A stretch of DNA of 64,000 nucleotides from Dehalococcoidia bacterium (lineage in GTDB: Bacteria; Chloroflexota; Dehalococcoidia; DSTF01; JALHUB01), in assembly GCA_030018455.1 (NCBI GenBank), contig JASEFU010000005.1, forward strand, positions 107,544 to 171,543. The letters run 5' to 3'. The stretch's first letter is position 1; the number at the start of each line of letters is the position of its first letter. A program made the translations under genes and the position numbers. The notes beneath the pieces are model-generated. The model did not search any database and was not told the DNA's origin. It saw only the letters and a program-made list of their open reading frames with translations. Shown here in pieces: positions 51,233 through 59,857 of this stretch.

Positions 51233-52369
51233 ATGGACCTGGGACTCAGCGAAGAGCAAGAGCTACTGAAGAACTTCGCCCGCGACTTCCTGGAGAAGGA
51301 GTGCCCGGAGAGCCTTGTCCGCGAGATGGAAGAGGACGAGAAGGGCTATTCGCCCCAGCTCTGGAAGGGGATGGCCGACCAGGGCTGGCACGGGCTGATC
51401 GTGCCGCCGGAGCTGGGCGGCAGCGGCATGACGTTCCTCGACCTGGTCATTCTGACGGAGGAGTTCGGCCGCGCGCTCGTGCCGGGGCCTTTCCTGTCGA
51501 CGCAGGTGGGTGGCGCTGTTCCCCTGCTCGACTTCGGTACGGACGCGCAGAAGAAAGAGTACCTGCCGAAGATCGCTTCCGGCGAGAGCATCTGGACGCT
51601 GGCCGCATCCGAGCCGGAAGGTCGCTTCGACGCCGAGGGCATTCAGATGGAGGCGAAGGCGCAGGGCGACAAGTTCGTGCTGAACGGGACGAAGCTGTTC
51701 ATCCGCGACGCCCACGTCGCCGACTACATGACGGTGGCGGTGCGCACGGGCAAAGGCGCGAACCCTGAGGACGGCATCACCGTCCTTATCGTCGACGCCA
51801 AGAGCCCGGGGATCAGCACGGAGCTGCTCAAGACGATCGGCAGCGACAAGCAGTGCGAGGTCAAGTTCGAGAACGTCGAGGTGCCGGCCTCGAACGTCAT
51901 CGGTGAGGCCGGCAAGGGCTGGCCGGTGTTGCAGAAGACGCTGCGCAAGGCGACGATCCTCGAGTGCGCGTACCTGGTGGGCCTGGCGCAGATGGACTTC
52001 GAGATCACGGTGAACTACGCCAAGGAGCGCGTGCAGTTCGGCCGGCCCATCGGCAGCTTCCAGGCGATCCAGCACAAGTGCGCGGACATGGTGACGGACG
52101 TCGACGGCTCGCGCTTTCTGATGTACAAGGCGGCGTGGTCGGTGGCGGAGGACGAGCCGGATGCGGAGCAGGCGGTGCACATGGCGAAGGCGTGGTGTGG
52201 CGAAGCGACGCGCCGGGTGGTGGCGCACGGGCAGCAGATCCACGGCGGCATCGGGTTCACTAAGGACTACAAGATACAGCTTTACTTCCGGCGCCAGAAG
52301 ATGGCGGAGCTGATGTGGGGCGACTCGGACTACCACCGGGAGCTGGTGGCGCAGTCGCTGGAGGTCTAG
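51233..52369 (+). CDS. acyl-CoA dehydrogenase (3), lacking the C-terminal EIQR motif
   Basis: A 378-residue acyl-CoA dehydrogenase-fold protein, more divergent than its two neighbours. The N-terminal MDLGLSEEQELLKNFARDF and WHGLIVPPELGGSGMTFLD are kept, but the C-terminus ends IQLYFRRQKMAELMWGDSDYH instead of the G(T/S)xEIQRN FAD motif. This is the pattern of the non-catalytic partner in alpha2-beta2 dehydrogenases of steroid side-chain and cyclic-acid degradation, so it may pair with dehydrogenase (2) (inference). Confidence 0.88.
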   Translation: MDLGLSEEQELLKNFARDFLEKECPESLVREMEEDEKGYSPQLWKGMADQGWHGLIVPPELGGSGMTFLDLVILTEEFGRALVPGPFLSTQVGGAVPLLDFGTDAQKKEYLPKIASGESIWTLAASEPEGRFDAEGIQMEAKAQGDKFVLNGTKLFIRDAHVADYMTVAVRTGKGANPEDGITVLIVDAKSPGISTELLKTIGSDKQCEVKFENVEVPASNVIGEAGKGWPVLQKTLRKATILECAYLVGLAQMDFEITVNYAKERVQFGRPIGSFQAIQHKCADMVTDVDGSRFLMYKAAWSVAEDEPDAEQAVHMAKAWCGEATRRVVAHGQQIHGGIGFTKDYKIQLYFRRQKMAELMWGDSDYHRELVAQSLEV

Positions 52370-52397
52370 CGGCACAACAATAGCGAATCGAAAGGGA

Positions 52398-52428
52398 AGG
52401 GGGCTGCCCTCGTGGCGGCCCTCTTTTT
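52398..52428 (+). terminator. terminator of the acyl-CoA dehydrogenase operon
   Basis: An 11-bp stem AGGGGGCTGCC (52398-52408) with GGCGGCCCTCT (52414-52424), loop CTCGT, followed by TTTTT. Confidence 0.85.
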
Positions 52429-52451
52429 ATGACGTGAAAAATGCGTGGGCG

Positions 52452-53324
52452 CTAGATCCTGACGCGCCTCCGCAGCTCAGCCCCCGTTGCGACGCCCGCC
52501 AGGCCGAGCGCAGCCAGCGCCATCCACACACTCCGAAGCTGACCCTTGCCGCTCTGGGCCGGGGCGTCACCGACGCTGACCACCGTCACCTCGGGTGTGC
52601 CGACAGGTACCATCGTCAGGTTCAACTGCTGCGGCGGCGAGCTTCCGTCCCAGGCGTGCCATGTGCCCTTCTCGCGGGCGACGGCGATAACGTTGCCCTG
52701 GGCATCCAGCAGCTTGAACGTGATCTCCGCCCCCTCCACGCCACAGCCCGCTTGCTGCTGCGCCGCGTAGACGAAAGCGCTGTACGTGGGGGGCAGACTG
52801 CCGGAAGCGTAGCCGCAGGGCTGATTGCCTATGAAAGGCACCAGAGTCTGCCCCGGAAGGGCGATTTCACTGGATAAGCTGCCGCCAACAAACGCGAACG
52901 GGGGAGCGGTCAGAGCCATGATCTGAGTGACTCCCGCTCGCCAGATGCCAATTTGTGAAGCCTGCCTTCCCCCGACAAAGAAAGTAATGACAGCCCCATC
53001 AAAACCGCAGCCCGGCCTCGCTTCTTGCGAGAGCACGGCCACCCTGTAGCCGAAGCCGACGGGCCCAGGGCCGCCGGGGCCGCCGGGGATGTTCACCGTG
53101 ACTCCTTCGCCGCACACGATATCTCCCACCTTGGCAGCCACAGGAGCTTCGGCGTTGTGGGCATCCAGATAGATAGCGCCGGTGAAAGTAGCCACTTGCT
53201 CAGGGGAAGGGGTCGCTGCGACTTCCATCGTGGGCGTGGGGGTTTGCGCGCCGGTGATGTTGATCGCAAGTGCGACCAGAGCACCACAAAGGCAAATCGT
53301 TAAGATTCCTCCGTCTCTGTACAC
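52452..53324 (-). CDS. exported protein with C-terminal membrane anchor, unknown function
   Basis: A 290-residue extracytoplasmic protein: signal peptide at the start (LTICLCGALVALAINITGA), Thr/Pro linker, two similar domains each with a Cys-Gly and hydrophobic strand pattern (AGCGFDGAVITFFVGG-like and AGCGVEGAEITFKLLD), and a C-terminal hydrophobic helix followed by RRRVRI. I do not recognise a named family. GTG start with AAGGGGG seven bases upstream. It lies convergent with the dehydrogenase operon. Confidence 0.7.
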   Translation of the reverse strand: MYRDGGILTICLCGALVALAINITGAQTPTPTMEVAATPSPEQVATFTGAIYLDAHNAEAPVAAKVGDIVCGEGVTVNIPGGPGGPGPVGFGYRVAVLSQEARPGCGFDGAVITFFVGGRQASQIGIWRAGVTQIMALTAPPFAFVGGSLSSEIALPGQTLVPFIGNQPCGYASGSLPPTYSAFVYAAQQQAGCGVEGAEITFKLLDAQGNVIAVAREKGTWHAWDGSSPPQQLNLTMVPVGTPEVTVVSVGDAPAQSGKGQLRSVWMALAALGLAGVATGAELRRRVRI

Positions 53325-53629
53325 TATGCGCCCCCTTTTTTGCTCCGTTGCCTCGCTCCGATTGTGATAACGCGAAGGGGCGACTTTGGTTAACGATATT
53401 TCTTGAGGACCTGCGCCGTCCGGGGAGTCCAGAGGGGGTGTCCCCCTGAGTCAATACGAGCTTTCTAGGGCGGGAGGGTGGGAAGGAGAACGCTAATGTT
53501 GCGGTGACCACGCCCCACGCCGCCCCACGCACCAGGCAGCGGTTCCTCCCCTGTGAGCCCGATATAGTATAATGGTGAGAGCAGATTCGGGTTCGCGTCC
53601 GTATAGTCGCGGGCGCGGAGGGAAATGTA
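53325..53629. other. intergenic region with hairpins and the htpX promoter
   Basis: No gene seen. AGGGGG-TGT-CCCCCT at 53433-53447 is the uninterrupted form of the repeat at 12676-12717. A perfect TATAAT at 53568-53573, 57 bases before the htpX start, is a likely -10; no matching -35 is clear. GGAGGG precedes the ATG. Confidence 0.5.
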
Positions 53630-54490
53630 ATGAACAACGTTAAGACGCTATTCCTCTTCAGCCTGCTGACCGGCCTGCTCGTCGCCATCGGCTGGATTAT
53701 CGGCGGGTTCGGCGGCATGATCGCCTTTCTCGTGCTCGCGGGGATCATGAACTTCGCCGCATTCTGGTTCTCCGATAAGCTCGTCCTGCGCATGTCCGGC
53801 GCGCGCGAGGTGACGGCCGACGAGGAGCCGCGATTGCACGCGCTGGTCGAGGACGTGGTCGGCCTGACGGGGCTGCCCAAGCCGAAGGTGTACATCGTCC
53901 AGAGCGACACGCCGAACGCCTTCGCCACCGGCCGCAACCCCAAGAACGCCGCCGTCGCCGTGACGACGGGTATCGCGCGCATCCTCGACTACCAGGAGCT
54001 GAAGGCGGTGATAGCGCACGAGCTGGGCCACATCCGCAACCGCGACACCCTCATTCAGACGGTCGTGGCCACGGTGGCGGGCGCGATCACGATGATCGCG
54101 TGGATGCTGCAGTGGACGCTGCTGTTCGGCGGCGGACGCCGCGGCGGACGCGACAACCCGCTGGCGATAATCGGGCTGCTGGCGGCGGTGATACTGGCGC
54201 CGCTTGCCGCGACGGTCATCCGGCTGGCGATATCGCGGGCGCGCGAGTTCGAGGCGGACGCCACGGGCGCGCGGATGATCCACGACCCGGAGGCGCTGGC
54301 GAACGCGCTGCTCAAGCTGCACCAGGGGGTGCAGATGCACCCGCTGCCCGACAATGGGGCGACGGAGGCGACGGCGCACCTGTACATCGTCAATCCCTTG
54401 AAGAGCGAGGGCCTGGTCGGGCTATTCAGCACGCACCCATCGGTTGAGGAGCGGGTGCGCCGCCTGCGGGCGATGGCGGGTCTGTCGTAA
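53630..54490 (+). CDS. htpX: HtpX membrane zinc metalloprotease
   Basis: A 286-residue M48 peptidase with two N-terminal membrane helices, the zinc motif VIAHELGHIRNRD near residue 130 and the third ligand in SRAREFEADATGARM. It degrades misfolded membrane proteins (family knowledge). Two further hydrophobic stretches follow the active site, and the last 80 residues carry the FSTHPSVEERVRRL tail typical of HtpX. Confidence 0.95.
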   Translation: MNNVKTLFLFSLLTGLLVAIGWIIGGFGGMIAFLVLAGIMNFAAFWFSDKLVLRMSGAREVTADEEPRLHALVEDVVGLTGLPKPKVYIVQSDTPNAFATGRNPKNAAVAVTTGIARILDYQELKAVIAHELGHIRNRDTLIQTVVATVAGAITMIAWMLQWTLLFGGGRRGGRDNPLAIIGLLAAVILAPLAATVIRLAISRAREFEADATGARMIHDPEALANALLKLHQGVQMHPLPDNGATEATAHLYIVNPLKSEGLVGLFSTHPSVEERVRRLRAMAGLS

Positions 54491-54564
54491 AATCCATCAG
54501 AGGTAGTGACGGGGCCGATGCCAGCGCATCGGCCCTTCTGCTGCAAGGCCGGAAGGAGGGAGCC

Positions 54565-54909
54565 ATGGCTGAGGGATGCCTATTCTGCCGTATGGCATCG
54601 GGCGAGATGGAGGTCGAAAAGCTGTACGACGATGACCTCGTCTTCGCCGTCCGCGACATCAACCCCCGCGCGCCCGTCCACGTGCTCGTCGTCCCGAAGG
54701 AGCACATCCCCACCCTCGGCGACATCGACGAGCGCCACGCCTCTACGCTCTACGCCATGATGAAGGCGGCGAACGAGGTCGCGGCGCGGGAGGGCGTCGG
54801 CGAGCGCGGGTATCGGGTCGCGATCAACGTCGGGCGGGAGGGCGGCCAGGTGATCCGCCACCTGCACATGCACCTGCTGGGCGGCCGCGTGTTGGGCGCG
54901 GAGGGATAA
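54565..54909 (+). CDS. HIT-family hydrolase (HINT-like)
   Basis: A 114-residue histidine-triad protein that hydrolyses purine nucleotide phosphoramidates or dinucleoside polyphosphates. GCLFCRMASGEMEVEKLYDD, ARVHVLVVPKEHI-type core (APVHVLVVPKEHIPTL) and the HxHxH active site QVIRHLHMHLLGGR are clear. ATG preceded by GGAAGGAGGG. The next gene, a YqeK-like HD hydrolase, starts after two bases and also acts on Ap4A-type nucleotides. Confidence 0.94.
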   Translation: MAEGCLFCRMASGEMEVEKLYDDDLVFAVRDINPRAPVHVLVVPKEHIPTLGDIDERHASTLYAMMKAANEVAAREGVGERGYRVAINVGREGGQVIRHLHMHLLGGRVLGAEG

Positions 54910-54911
54910 CG

Positions 54912-55490
54912 GTGTCAGGCATCGAAGAGGCGCTGCGCAAGGAAGTGGCGGCCCTCCCTGACGGCCTGCGACAGCACGTCGAGCGCGTGGTCGACGAGGC
55001 GGAGCGGCTGGCGTCGCTGCACGGGGTCGACGGCGCGAAGGCGCGGCTGGCGGCGCTGGGGCACGACCTCGTGCGGGCGGTCCCCCGCGACGAGCTGCTG
55101 CGTATGGCGCGGGAGCTGGGGCTAAACGCGAGCGACGTCGAGGAGGCGGAGCCGGTGCTGCTGCACGGGCCGATCGCGGCGCGGCTGATGCGCGAGCGCT
55201 TCGGCGTCGACGACCCCGAGGTGCTGGCGGCGGTGGAGGCGCACACGACGGGTCGCCCGGGGATGTCGTCGCTGGCGAAGATCATGTACGTGGCCGACAA
55301 GACGGAGCCGGTCGGTCTCAAGTACTTCCCGGCGTGGTCGGAGGTGCGGGATCTGGCAGAGAACGACCTCGATCCCGCTGTGCTCAAGGGGCTCGACCTG
55401 TCGATTGGGGAAGCGGTCAGGCGCGGCTGGCTGCTGCACCCCGATACGATTGCGGCGCGCAACGAGCTGCTGCGCGCGAAGCAATCATAG
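54912..55490 (+). CDS. HD-domain hydrolase, YqeK-like (bis(5'-nucleosyl)-tetraphosphatase)
   Basis: A 192-residue HD-domain phosphohydrolase of the YqeK group, which cleaves Ap4A symmetrically (family knowledge). LASLHGVDGAKARLAALGHDL carries the first histidine and the HD pair; LLHGPIAARLM and VEAHTTGRPGMSSLAKIMYVADKTEP add further metal ligands. GTG start directly after the HIT gene, so both Ap4A-type hydrolases are probably co-expressed. It is the last chromosomal gene before the phage-like block. Confidence 0.88.
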   Translation: MSGIEEALRKEVAALPDGLRQHVERVVDEAERLASLHGVDGAKARLAALGHDLVRAVPRDELLRMARELGLNASDVEEAEPVLLHGPIAARLMRERFGVDDPEVLAAVEAHTTGRPGMSSLAKIMYVADKTEPVGLKYFPAWSEVRDLAENDLDPAVLKGLDLSIGEAVRRGWLLHPDTIAARNELLRAKQS

Positions 55491-55525
55491 CGCTTTCCCT
55501 CAGCGCCTCACCGCCGATCGTGGCT

Positions 55526-55551
55526 GGCTGGGCACAGAGGCCCGACCCTGC
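55526..55551 (-). repeat. second-family REP-like hairpin
   Basis: Minus strand GCAG, GGTCGGGC, loop CTCTGT, GCCCAGCC: a near-perfect copy of the hairpin at 46006-46031, at the left boundary of the phage-like block. Confidence 0.6.
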
Positions 55552-55583
55552 CGGCGGTAGGCGAGAATAGTGTCATTCCCTGA

Positions 55584-55612
55584 TTGACGAAATAGAACAC
55601 CTATTCTATTCT
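55584..55612 (+). promoter_or_regulatory. promoter of the phage-like block with an operator inside the spacer
   Basis: TTGACG (55584-55589) and TATTCT (55607-55612) are 17 bases apart. Between and overlapping them is the inverted repeat AATAGAA-CACCTA-TTCTATT (55591-55610), an ideal place for a repressor to block RNA polymerase. The first gene of the block starts 40 bases downstream. Confidence 0.65.
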
Positions 55613-55651
55613 TGTCCCCACAGGTAGTCCACTTCCTCAGGACCAGCGCTC

Positions 55652-55966
55652 GTGGTAGACACCATTCTGCTGACCCAGGGAATCTTTACCCTTGTTTGCG
55701 CCGGCTTCAACGCCGCGTACTTCGCCGGCTACTGTCTCGACGGCGGTACGGCGGCGCGGCGGCGCGCGGGAGCGGCGGCGCTCGCGGTGATCAACGCGGC
55801 GGTGCTGGTGGAAAGCCTGTCGTTTCTCGGGCTGTACGCGGCCCACCGCTCCGGCTCCGACGCGCTCGTGATATCGCCATCGCTGTGGCTGCCGGCGCGG
55901 ACGCTGCTGCTGGCGGGGGTCGCCTTCATCGCCGCGCTTATCGTCAGGCAGCGGGGCCGGCGCTAG
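55652..55966 (+). CDS. small membrane protein, phage-like block
   Basis: A 104-residue protein with three predicted membrane helices (about residues 5-27, 40-62 and 82-98) and a basic C-terminus. No family recognised. GTG start with AGGA upstream. It is the first gene downstream of the regulated promoter, and small membrane proteins at this place in phages are sometimes holins, but nothing in the sequence proves this. Confidence 0.6.
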   Translation: MVDTILLTQGIFTLVCAGFNAAYFAGYCLDGGTAARRRAGAAALAVINAAVLVESLSFLGLYAAHRSGSDALVISPSLWLPARTLLLAGVAFIAALIVRQRGRR

Positions 55967-55977
55967 GAGGAGAAGAG

Positions 55978-56136
55978 ATGTCGGCGCTCGCTCTTGCCGT
56001 CGGACGCAACGATTGGGGGCTGGTCGCGCTCTATCTGCTGCTGGGCGTGGCGGAGGCCGCCGCGAAGCTACCACCGGACGCGCTCGAAGGGCTGCTGGAG
56101 GTGCTGGAGGGGACACTGCGTCGTGGGCGGAGGTGA
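55978..56136 (+). CDS. very small hydrophobic protein, phage-like block
   Basis: A 52-residue protein starting MSALALAVGRNDWGLVALYLL with one hydrophobic stretch and a basic tail RRGRR. AGGAGGAGAAGAG before the ATG is a strong ribosome-binding site, the main reason to call it real. Its end overlaps the next gene by 14 bases. Function unknown. Confidence 0.55.
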   Translation: MSALALAVGRNDWGLVALYLLLGVAEAAAKLPPDALEGLLEVLEGTLRRGRR

Positions 56137-56491
56137 AGTCCGCGGCAGACGGCGGCGACGTCGTTGTCCGGCGCCTGTAAAGGGCTTCTACGACGGCGCG
56201 CTCACAGAGGCCGAACGCGAGGGGTTGCCGGCGGCTAAGCAGGTCGAGGGGCTGGACGAGGAGATAGCGCTCATCCGGCTGCGGCTGCGGTCGGCGCTGG
56301 AGCAGCACCCGCAGAACCTGACGCTGATGCTGAGGGGGATCGAGCTGCTGGTCAAAACGCTCTCGGCGCGCTACCAGCTCAACAAGGACGACAAGACGGC
56401 GCTCTCGGAGAGCTTGCGGCGGACGCTCGAGGAGATCGGCGGGCCGCTTTACCCGGAGGCTTTCGGTGACGACGGAGGAAACGGCAACTGA
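56123..56491 (+). CDS. hypothetical protein, candidate small terminase
   Basis: A 122-residue protein: an Arg-rich start, then KGFYDGALTEAEREGLPAAK and helices ending YQLNKDDKTALSESLRRTLEEIG. The basic start plus alpha-helical body and its place just before the large terminase and head genes would suit a small terminase or DNA-binding packaging protein, but I cannot recognise a family. GTG start 10 bases after GGAGGGG; overlaps both neighbours. Confidence 0.55.
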   Translation: MGGGEVRGRRRRRRCPAPVKGFYDGALTEAEREGLPAAKQVEGLDEEIALIRLRLRSALEQHPQNLTLMLRGIELLVKTLSARYQLNKDDKTALSESLRRTLEEIGGPLYPEAFGDDGGNGN

Positions 56492-56687
56492 AGCGGCGAG
56501 GCCACGGCGTCGCGCGACGCGGACGGGCCGCAGCCGTAGCGCCGCCGCCGCGTTCCAGGCTGTGGTGGAGGAGCGTCTGCGCAACCTGGAGCAGCAGTTG
56601 AACGAGCTCAAGGGCCGGGTAAACGGCCTCATCTTTCTCATCGTCGGCGTGGTGATCACGCAGCTAGTGCTGAGGATGTTGCAGTGA
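56466..56687 (+). CDS. coiled-coil plus membrane-helix protein (XhlA-like)
   Basis: A 73-residue protein: Arg/Thr/Ala-rich start, a coiled coil VVEERLRNLEQQLNELKGRV, and a C-terminal helix LIFLIVGVVITQLVLRML. This plan matches XhlA, a phage protein linked to cell lysis together with a holin. Assignment is by architecture only. Its stop overlaps the terminase start by four bases. Confidence 0.6.
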   Translation: MTTEETATEAARPRRRATRTGRSRSAAAAFQAVVEERLRNLEQQLNELKGRVNGLIFLIVGVVITQLVLRMLQ

Positions 56688-58123
56688 AAGCGGAGAGCGG
56701 CGTCGATGGGACGCGGGCGGGGATACGCCGCCGGTTGCGGGCCTACCAGGTCGAGGCCGGGCGCGCCATTCTCGATAGCGTGATGAACGGCCGCGGGCTG
56801 ACGATCACGGTCGAGATCGCGCGGCAGGGGGGCAAGAACGAGCTTTCGGCGCAGATCGAGGCGTTCCTGCTGATGATGAACATGTTCCGTCCCGTCGACG
56901 CGGTGAAGTGCGCGCCCACGTTCAACCCCCAGTGCGGCATCAGCATGCGACGGCTGTGGTCGCGCCTCCAGGAGGCGGGCCTGGGCGCGCTGTGCGCCCG
57001 CGAGGAGGGCCGCGCGATACGCCTGGGACGGGCGCGACAGCTCTTTCTCTCGGCGGACCCGCAGGCGAACGTCGTCGGCCATACGGCGCACACTCTGCTG
57101 GAGGTCGACGAGGCGCAGGACGTCGACATCGAAAAGTTCGACAAGGAGTTCCGCCCCATGGCGTCGACAACGGGGGCGACGACGGTGCTCTACGGCACGG
57201 CGTGGGACGAGCGGACGCTGCTCGAACGCGCGAAGCAGGCGAACCTGGAGTTGGAGCGCCGCGACGGGGTGAAACGCCACTTCCGCTTTGACTGGGAGAC
57301 GGTCGCGAGGTACAACCCGGCGTACGCCCGCTACGTGGAGTCGGAGCGCGAGCGGCTGGGCGAGAAGCACCCGCTGTTCCTGACGCAGTACTGCCTGACG
57401 ACGATTGGCGGCGGTGGACGTCTGTTCAGCCGACAGCAGTGCGCCCAGCTCCAGGGCGACCACGTCCGTCAGGCGCAGCCGCGGCCGGGAGAGACGTACG
57501 TTGCCGGGCTCGACCTCGCGGGCGAGAGCCTGTCAGCCGCCAGGCAGGCCCTGGAGGTGGGCCCGCCCCCGAGTCCTTCCACTCGTGATGCGAGCGTCCT
57601 CACCATCGCCCGGGCAGTCGCTGCGCCGGCGGGCGCCCTCGTGCAGGAGCCGCGCCTCGAAGTCGTCGAGCATCTCGCTTGGACCGACGAACCACACGAC
57701 CTCCTCTACGCCCGCCTCATCGACTTGCTGAAGGACGTGTGGCGCGTGCGCGCCGTCGCCGTCGACGCGACAGGGCTCGGCGAAGCGGCGGCGCGCGTGC
57801 TCGTCTCCGCGCTCGGCAGCCGGGTCGCGCGGCCGTTCCGCTTTACCGCCGAGAGCAAGTCGCGTCTCGGCTACAACCTGCTCGCCGCGGTCAACGGCGG
57901 ACGGCTGAAGGTGTACGCTGCCGACGGCTCGGACGAGTACCGCGAGTTCTGGCGCCAGGCGGAACGGGCGCGGGTCGCTTACCGCGCGAACCAGACGATG
58001 AACTTCTTCGTCGACCCGCAGGAAGGGCACGACGATTACCTGATGAGTTTAGCGCTTACGGTAGAAGCGGGGGCGGCGAGCGCGCCTCGCGCCGCCCGCG
58101 GGAGATTGCGGGAGAGTGACTAG
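56684..58123 (+). CDS. phage terminase large subunit
   Basis: A 479-residue DNA-packaging motor with ATPase and nuclease domains. The Walker A-like VEIARQGGKNELS is near residue 45 and Walker B is LLEVDEAQDVDIEKF near residue 138; YGTAWDERTLL may be the coupling motif. The C-terminal RNase H-like nuclease shows AGLDLAGES, AVAVDATGLGE and HDDYLMSLAL, giving acidic metal ligands. It overlaps the preceding gene, and an HTH protein and portal follow. Confidence 0.92.
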   Translation: MKAESGVDGTRAGIRRRLRAYQVEAGRAILDSVMNGRGLTITVEIARQGGKNELSAQIEAFLLMMNMFRPVDAVKCAPTFNPQCGISMRRLWSRLQEAGLGALCAREEGRAIRLGRARQLFLSADPQANVVGHTAHTLLEVDEAQDVDIEKFDKEFRPMASTTGATTVLYGTAWDERTLLERAKQANLELERRDGVKRHFRFDWETVARYNPAYARYVESERERLGEKHPLFLTQYCLTTIGGGGRLFSRQQCAQLQGDHVRQAQPRPGETYVAGLDLAGESLSAARQALEVGPPPSPSTRDASVLTIARAVAAPAGALVQEPRLEVVEHLAWTDEPHDLLYARLIDLLKDVWRVRAVAVDATGLGEAAARVLVSALGSRVARPFRFTAESKSRLGYNLLAAVNGGRLKVYAADGSDEYREFWRQAERARVAYRANQTMNFFVDPQEGHDDYLMSLALTVEAGAASAPRAARGRLRESD

Positions 58124-58124
58124 G

Positions 58125-58520
58125 ATGAGGCTGCCGGATGTTATGAGAAACGAACCGAACGAAGGTGAACCGAAGGGTCTCCGGCTGATACGGGAGGACG
58201 CGCTGCCGGAGAACATTCAGTACCGCGATGAGGGCTGCGAGCTTTCGCCCTCATGCCTGAACTGCCCGCTGCCGTACTGTCGCTACGATCACCCGGGCGG
58301 CGTGCGTCACATCCGCAACCGCGGCCGCGATAGCGAGATCGTGCGGCTGCGTTACCGCGAGCGGCTGCCTGTTAACGCCCTGGCGCGTCGCTTCGGCGTG
58401 TCGCGGCGGACGGTCTTCCGCGTCCTCAAGCGTGCGAACAGGGAGACGTCACCCCGGCCGAGGGCGGCCCCTTCGCCGGCTGTCGGCAACTCTTCTGAAT
58501 CGATAGGAGCTTCCCGATGA
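58125..58520 (+). CDS. zinc-finger/helix-turn-helix protein, phage-like block
   Basis: A 131-residue protein with a Cys-rich region (CELSPSCLNCPLPYCRYDHPGG, five cysteines or histidine) and a helix-turn-helix LPVNALARRFGVSRRTVFRVLKRAN near residue 85. Such combinations occur as small regulators or recombination helpers in phages; whether it controls the promoter at 55584 is untested. ATG 58125 chosen over an in-frame GTG at 58116 because GGGAG lies 10 bases before it. The stop overlaps the portal start. Confidence 0.7.
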   Translation: MRLPDVMRNEPNEGEPKGLRLIREDALPENIQYRDEGCELSPSCLNCPLPYCRYDHPGGVRHIRNRGRDSEIVRLRYRERLPVNALARRFGVSRRTVFRVLKRANRETSPRPRAAPSPAVGNSSESIGASR

Positions 58521-59833
58521 CCAACCTCACGATCCCCCAACAGATAGCGCGGATGGACGCGCCCCGCCTGCGCGCCTACGCCGAGAACCTCGCGTTCTAC
58601 GAGGGCGAGCAGTGGGCGGACTCGCGGCGGAGCCGTCGTGAGCGGCGCCTCGTCTTCAACTACGCCAAGGCGCTTATCGAGAAGACGACCTCCTACCTGA
58701 TGAGCGGCACGACCTTCGCCGTCGACCCCGTGGACGGCTCGGAGGGGGAGCAGGAGCGCGCCCGCCTCGCCGAGAGGGCGCTCGCCGAGGTGTACGAGGC
58801 GAACCAGCTCGCGCAGCTCGACTTCGATACGGAGATCGACGCCGCGGTCCTCGGCGACGGCGCGTTCAAGGTGACGTGGGACACGGCGGAGAGGCGCGTC
58901 CGCGTGTCGGCGCCCGACGTGCAGGGCATCTACGTCTGGTGGCTGGGCGACGATGTCTCGCGCGTGTGGCGAGTCGCGAGCCGCTACACGCTCTCGCCGG
59001 AAGAGGTCGAGATGCTGTACAACGTCGCGCCGTCGAAGGCGCGCATGCGGGCGAAGGGGTCGGAGGTCGTCGAGGTGTGGACGGACGCGGAGTTCGAGCT
59101 GTGGGTCGACAACGCGCCCATCGAGCGGAAGGCGAACCCGTACGGCTTCATTCCGTTCGTCATCTACCCCAACCTGCGCGAGCCGAAACGGTTCTGGGGC
59201 GTGTCCGACGTGGCCGCGATCAAGGAGTCGTCGCGCGAGCTCAACCGGGCGCTGTCGCAGCTCTCGATGATCCTCGAGCTTTCGGGCAACCCCATCGCCG
59301 TGCTCGAGAACGTGGGCGAGTCGCAGGACATCGCCGTCCAGCCCGGCGCGGTGTGGGAGCTGCCGGAGCGGGCGCGGGCGTACCTGCTCGACCTGTTGCA
59401 GGGCGGCGGCGTCAAGCTGCACGTCGACTACGTCGACCTCATATACCGCACGCTGCACGACCTGGGGGAGTCGCCGCGGACGGCGTTCGGCGAGAACCGG
59501 CAGGGATTATCGGGGGTGGCGCTGAGCGTGGAGATGGACCCGCTGCTGAAGAAGGTGCAGCGAAAGCGTCTGATCCGCTCGGCCGCCTATCGCCGGCGCA
59601 ACGAGATGATATTGCGCATCCTGGAGCAGTTCACGGGGGTGAACTACGCGCCCTACCGGACGCGGATGGTGTGGGGGCCGGTGCTGCCGCAGGACCGCAG
59701 CCGTCTGGTGGAGGACGAAGTGCGGCTGGTAGCGTCGGGGATACACTCGCGGCGACGGGCTGCCGCGGAGCTGGGGGTCGAAGACCCGGACGAAGAGCTC
59801 CGCCGCTGCCAGGAGGAACATATGATGATCTAG
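58517..59833 (+). CDS. phage portal protein (SPP1 gp6-like)
   Basis: A 438-residue portal protein: FYEGEQWADSRRSRRERRLVFNYAKALIEKTTSYLMSG, PKRFWGVSDVAAIKESSRELNRALSQ and the C-terminal LPQDRSRLVEDEVRLVASGIHSRRRAAAELGV match the SPP1/Gp6 portal family, which forms the ring through which DNA enters the head. ATG overlaps the HTH gene by four bases. No head-maturation protease follows before the reverse-strand genes. Confidence 0.92.
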   Translation: MTNLTIPQQIARMDAPRLRAYAENLAFYEGEQWADSRRSRRERRLVFNYAKALIEKTTSYLMSGTTFAVDPVDGSEGEQERARLAERALAEVYEANQLAQLDFDTEIDAAVLGDGAFKVTWDTAERRVRVSAPDVQGIYVWWLGDDVSRVWRVASRYTLSPEEVEMLYNVAPSKARMRAKGSEVVEVWTDAEFELWVDNAPIERKANPYGFIPFVIYPNLREPKRFWGVSDVAAIKESSRELNRALSQLSMILELSGNPIAVLENVGESQDIAVQPGAVWELPERARAYLLDLLQGGGVKLHVDYVDLIYRTLHDLGESPRTAFGENRQGLSGVALSVEMDPLLKKVQRKRLIRSAAYRRRNEMILRILEQFTGVNYAPYRTRMVWGPVLPQDRSRLVEDEVRLVASGIHSRRRAAAELGVEDPDEELRRCQEEHMMI

Positions 59834-59857
59834 GACCGTCCCGAACGGTTTTGGGAG

